From: Paenibacillus_AM sp052180255
GTDB taxonomy: Bacteria; Bacillota; Bacilli; Paenibacillales; NBRC-103111
Direction: 5' to 3'
Length of the DNA: 64,000 nucleotides
Assembly (NCBI RefSeq): GCF_052180255.1
Contig: NZ_CP197466.1
Location: 620,001-684,000 of the forward strand
This document shows, in pieces, positions 61,137 to 64,000 of this stretch. Each line of letters opens with the position of its first letter. Position 1 is the first letter of the stretch. The position numbers and the translations under genes were made by a program. The notes below the pieces were generated by a model. That model was not told the DNA's origin, made no database searches, and saw only the letters and a program-made list of their open reading frames with translations.

Positions 61137-63698
61137 GTGATTACATCAGAAGAAATTAAACGCAGATTATGGGACGGGGCAAATGAACTGCGAGGCTCAA
61201 TGGATGCCAGCCGTTACAAAGATTATATGCTTGGGCTGATGTTCTACAAGTTTTTGAGTGATAAGACTTTAGAAGCATTTAAAGTGACCAGTGGTTTAGG
61301 GCAAGTGACTGACAATGAATTGGTTGAGGAGTACACAAAGGCCAAAGCTGAATACGGTGAACAGCTAGATAAAATGCTTCAAAATATACTAGGTTATTAT
61401 GTTTTACCCGAGCATCTCTATCAGACTTGGTTGAAAGACATCAACTCAGGAGATTTTGAAGTTCAAAAAGTAACGGATAGTTTGAATAACTTCGAGCGTA
61501 CAATTGCCGTGTCTGGCGATTCGAATGAATTCAAGGGATTGTTCTCAGGTTCTGCGCTTGATTTAACTGATACTGCTTTAGGTAGTAGCCTAAACGATCG
61601 TAGCAAAAATATTAAGGCACTGATTCTGCTGTTTGCAGACTTGAACATGGTGGCATTGCAAAAAGGTGATGTATTGGGTGATGCGTATGAGTACCTCATT
61701 GGTCAGTTTGCGATGGAGTCAGGGAAGAAGGCTGGAGAGTTCTACACACCACGCCAAGTGAGTGAAGTCATGGCACAAATCGCAGTGAAAACGCCAGCCA
61801 TCAAGTCAATCTACGATCCGACTGTCGGTTCAGGTTCCCTACTATTAACGGTAAAGAAGCATTTAGATGCAGATGTTCAAAAGAATTTGAGCTATTACGG
61901 ACAAGAAAAGAATACAGCAACTTACAACTTGACTCGTATGAATTTATTGCTCCATGGTGTTCGCCCAGATAAGATGACTGTTAAAAACGGCGATACACTT
62001 TCTCAAGACTGGCCAGAAGATCCAACACTTCCAAATGAAGGTGTACAGTTTGATGCAGTGGTTATGAATCCACCTTATTCTGCGAAGAACTGGAACAGAG
62101 CAAATTTAAAAGTCAGCGACCCTCGGTTTGAAGTAGCGGGAGTGTTGCCACCAGACTCCAAAGGAGATTTTGCATTTCTTTTACATGGATTATTCCACTT
62201 AGGTCAAAACGGAACAATGGCGATTGTCTTGCCTCACGGGGTTCTGTTCCGTGGTTCATCTGAAGGTGAGATTCGTGAACGATTGCTCAAGAAGAATTAC
62301 ATTGATACCATCATCGGCTTGCCAAGCAATTTATTTACCAATACAGGTATCCCAGTAGTTATTATCATTCTGAAGAAGAACCGGGCAATCGGCGAACCTG
62401 TCTTAATTATTGATGCTTCTCGCAATTTTGTTAAAGTTGGCAAACAAAACATGCTACAAGAAAAAGACATCGCTAAAATCGTGGATACGTATGTTGAACG
62501 AAGATCACAGAAGGGGTACAGTCATTTAGCAACTCGTGAGGAAATACTGGCGAATCAATATAACATGAATATTTCTCGCTACATTGAGGCGCTTGACGAA
62601 GAAATTTCTCATGATGTAGATGCGCATCTTCTGGGTGGGATTCCTCAGAAGAGCATTGACGACTTGAAGATTTTGCAGTCTACCGTGTCAGATGTATTGG
62701 GGCAATCGTTGAGAGAAATTCGTGCCGGGTATGTTGAACTATTAAAACCAGTTGATGAAATTTCTGTGGATATACTGAGCGACTCGCGCATTATTGACAA
62801 ATCAAAAGAAATCGCAAGTAAAGCCAAATCTTATATTGATAAATATTGGGATATTCTACGATATGTAAACATCGACAGTAATTTGACTCAATTAATGGAT
62901 GAGATGCTCGTTGAAATCAAGGTGGAGTTATCAGAGTTCAAGTATATTGATACTTATGATGGATATCAGATTGTCGCTGAGATTTGGAAGAATGCACTGG
63001 CACATGATACCGAAATAATTGCGTCAAGTGATTTCTATACGGCAGGACGCACTCGCCAGCCGAATATGGTAACTAAAGGAACGGGTGAAAAGAAACGTGA
63101 AGAGCAAGATGGCTGGTTTGGTAGTATCGTACCGAATGAGTTGATCGCGCAACGTTTATTTAGTGACAAGCTGGAAGAAATTGAATCGAAAAATATTCGC
63201 ATTCAAGAGATTGAAGCTGAGCTGTCAGACTTAATTGAAGCTGCAAAGGTTGAAGATAGCGATGAAGCTAATGCTTTAGGCGACATCTTAAATGAAGCTG
63301 GTGAGGCTTTTGAAAGCAAATTAGTTAAAACAGAGTTGAAGAAGTCTATCAACGGAACAGTTGAATATAACCTACTGAGTAACGTTGAAAAGTTATTCGC
63401 AGATAAATCAGCGCTTAGTAAAGCCGTCAAAGATGATGAAAAGGCGCTTAAAGAAGCCGTGTACGAGCGTATCTTAATTTTGACAGACGAAGAAATCGAC
63501 AACTTAATGTATGAAAAATGGTTCGGAAACGCCGTGGATGCTATGGTTGGTTTGGTAGAACTACCGCTAAAAAAAGAGCTGAAAACGTTGCAAATGTTGA
63601 ACAATCGCTATGCCCATACATTGTCAGCCATTGATGATGAAAGTCGAAACTTGGAACCAGCGTTTGAAGCATTAATGAGTGAATTGGTGGTGCGATAA
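61137..63698 (+). CDS. hsdM: type I restriction-modification system, methyltransferase subunit HsdM
   Basis: Adenine-N6 DNA methyltransferase subunit (853 aa) of a type I R-M system. N-terminal HsdM_N bundle (IKRRLWDGANELRGSMDAS), then AGEFYTPRQVSEVM, SAM motif I DPTVGSGS (about 230) and catalytic motif IV NPPY (about 312). The catalytic part ends near residue 500; the remaining 350 residues are a helical, coiled-coil-rich extension (e.g. KLEEIESKNIRIQEIEAELS) that makes the protein much longer than the usual 500-550. GTG start behind TGGAGG. hsdS begins at its stop codon (TAATG). The restriction subunit, if any, is outside the window. Likely acquired, as is common for such loci. Confidence 0.93.
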   Translation: MITSEEIKRRLWDGANELRGSMDASRYKDYMLGLMFYKFLSDKTLEAFKVTSGLGQVTDNELVEEYTKAKAEYGEQLDKMLQNILGYYVLPEHLYQTWLKDINSGDFEVQKVTDSLNNFERTIAVSGDSNEFKGLFSGSALDLTDTALGSSLNDRSKNIKALILLFADLNMVALQKGDVLGDAYEYLIGQFAMESGKKAGEFYTPRQVSEVMAQIAVKTPAIKSIYDPTVGSGSLLLTVKKHLDADVQKNLSYYGQEKNTATYNLTRMNLLLHGVRPDKMTVKNGDTLSQDWPEDPTLPNEGVQFDAVVMNPPYSAKNWNRANLKVSDPRFEVAGVLPPDSKGDFAFLLHGLFHLGQNGTMAIVLPHGVLFRGSSEGEIRERLLKKNYIDTIIGLPSNLFTNTGIPVVIIILKKNRAIGEPVLIIDASRNFVKVGKQNMLQEKDIAKIVDTYVERRSQKGYSHLATREEILANQYNMNISRYIEALDEEISHDVDAHLLGGIPQKSIDDLKILQSTVSDVLGQSLREIRAGYVELLKPVDEISVDILSDSRIIDKSKEIASKAKSYIDKYWDILRYVNIDSNLTQLMDEMLVEIKVELSEFKYIDTYDGYQIVAEIWKNALAHDTEIIASSDFYTAGRTRQPNMVTKGTGEKKREEQDGWFGSIVPNELIAQRLFSDKLEEIESKNIRIQEIEAELSDLIEAAKVEDSDEANALGDILNEAGEAFESKLVKTELKKSINGTVEYNLLSNVEKLFADKSALSKAVKDDEKALKEAVYERILILTDEEIDNLMYEKWFGNAVDAMVGLVELPLKKELKTLQMLNNRYAHTLSAIDDESRNLEPAFEALMSELVVR

Positions 63699-64000
63699 TG
63701 AATGAACAAAAAAAACTAGTGCCAAAAAGGCGTTTTAAGGAATATCAAAACACTAACGCTTGGGAACAGTGTGAGTGGGTAAACACAGTCGATATTTCGA
63801 CTAATATGATAGATCCCAGAACCGGTAAGTATGATAATTTGCCGCACATCGGGCCGGGAAATATTGAATCATTCAGCGGACGATTATACGACAATGTGAA
63901 CACCGTGAAAGATGATAACTTGATTAGTGGTAAGTTCCTTTTCAATAAAGGCGATATCATTTACGGGAAGATAAATCCGCAACTCGGAAAGTACGTTTTT
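63698..64000 (+). CDS. hsdS: type I restriction-modification system, specificity subunit HsdS (partial, 3' end outside window)
   Basis: Open to the window edge: 101 residues. The N-terminus LVPKRRFKEYQNTNAWEQCE is characteristic of Firmicute HsdS proteins, followed by the start of the first target-recognition domain (HIGPGNIESFSG; FLFNKGDIIYGKINPQLGKY). HsdS sets the DNA recognition sequence of the HsdM/HsdR complex. Starts at the A of the hsdM stop codon, so translation is coupled. Confidence 0.9.
   Translation, partial: MNEQKKLVPKRRFKEYQNTNAWEQCEWVNTVDISTNMIDPRTGKYDNLPHIGPGNIESFSGRLYDNVNTVKDDNLISGKFLFNKGDIIYGKINPQLGKYVF

Overview
The window looks like a chromosome segment of a Paenibacillus-type Firmicute (Bacillales, Paenibacillaceae). 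The evidence is the two full rRNA operons with Bacillales-type 16S/23S/5S, strong AGGAGG ribosome binding sites, sigma-A promoters, a B. subtilis-type purEKBCSQLFMNHD operon, and several gene blocks in the same order as in B. subtilis (yeaC-yeaD-yebA-guaA-pbuG; ywqB-ywqA; dgkB-rlmCD).

Layout. 1-2318: two minus-strand genes, a partial glutamate-1-semialdehyde aminomutase and a LytR-CpsA-Psr cell-wall ligase. 2452-5590: a three-gene ABC-2 exporter and a Bcp/PrxQ peroxiredoxin. 5859-7178: a secreted polysaccharide deacetylase. 7271-11776: a MoxR ATPase / DUF58 / transglutaminase membrane operon. 11892-15985: guaA, the purine permease pbuG (PurR boxes plus an unusual purine-riboswitch-like leader) and a queuosine-precursor transporter behind a preQ1-I riboswitch. 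16242-28280: rrn operon, 11 tRNA genes, second rrn operon. 29113-34628: an appDFABC-type oligopeptide ABC transporter. 34709-49321: the complete pur operon with PurR boxes and a guanine riboswitch/terminator. 49519-54422: SWIM protein, SNF2 helicase and a small protein. 54429-60397: small genes, a DCC thiol oxidoreductase, a YqfQ-like protein, YerC, a CbiX/SirB chelatase, DgkB and RlmCD. 61137-64000: start of a type I restriction-modification locus (hsdM complete, hsdS cut by the window edge).

How it fits together. Purine supply is regulated as a unit. pbuG (uptake) and purE-D (synthesis of IMP) carry inverted PurBox pairs with the same 18-nt gap just upstream of their -35 boxes, and both have purine-riboswitch-type leaders; guaA (XMP to GMP) has its own sigma-A promoter. 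In B. subtilis guaA, pbuG and purE lie close together; here about 19 kb of rRNA/tRNA genes and a peptide transporter lie between pbuG and purE.

The most unusual structure is a family of long imperfect inverted repeats (about 150-190 bp) filling four intergenic gaps inside the pur operon (purK-purB, purB-purC, purF-purM twice, purH-purD). They share a core, AACAGCGACCGGAAG, and near-matching ends. Their central stem arms change in a compensatory way between copies, so they probably fold in the polycistronic mRNA. I do not recognise them as a named element. Translation starts were moved from the longest ORF where the Shine-Dalgarno sequence demanded it (LCP, deacetylase, transglutaminase, guaA, appD, purM, purD, YqfQ, YerC and others).
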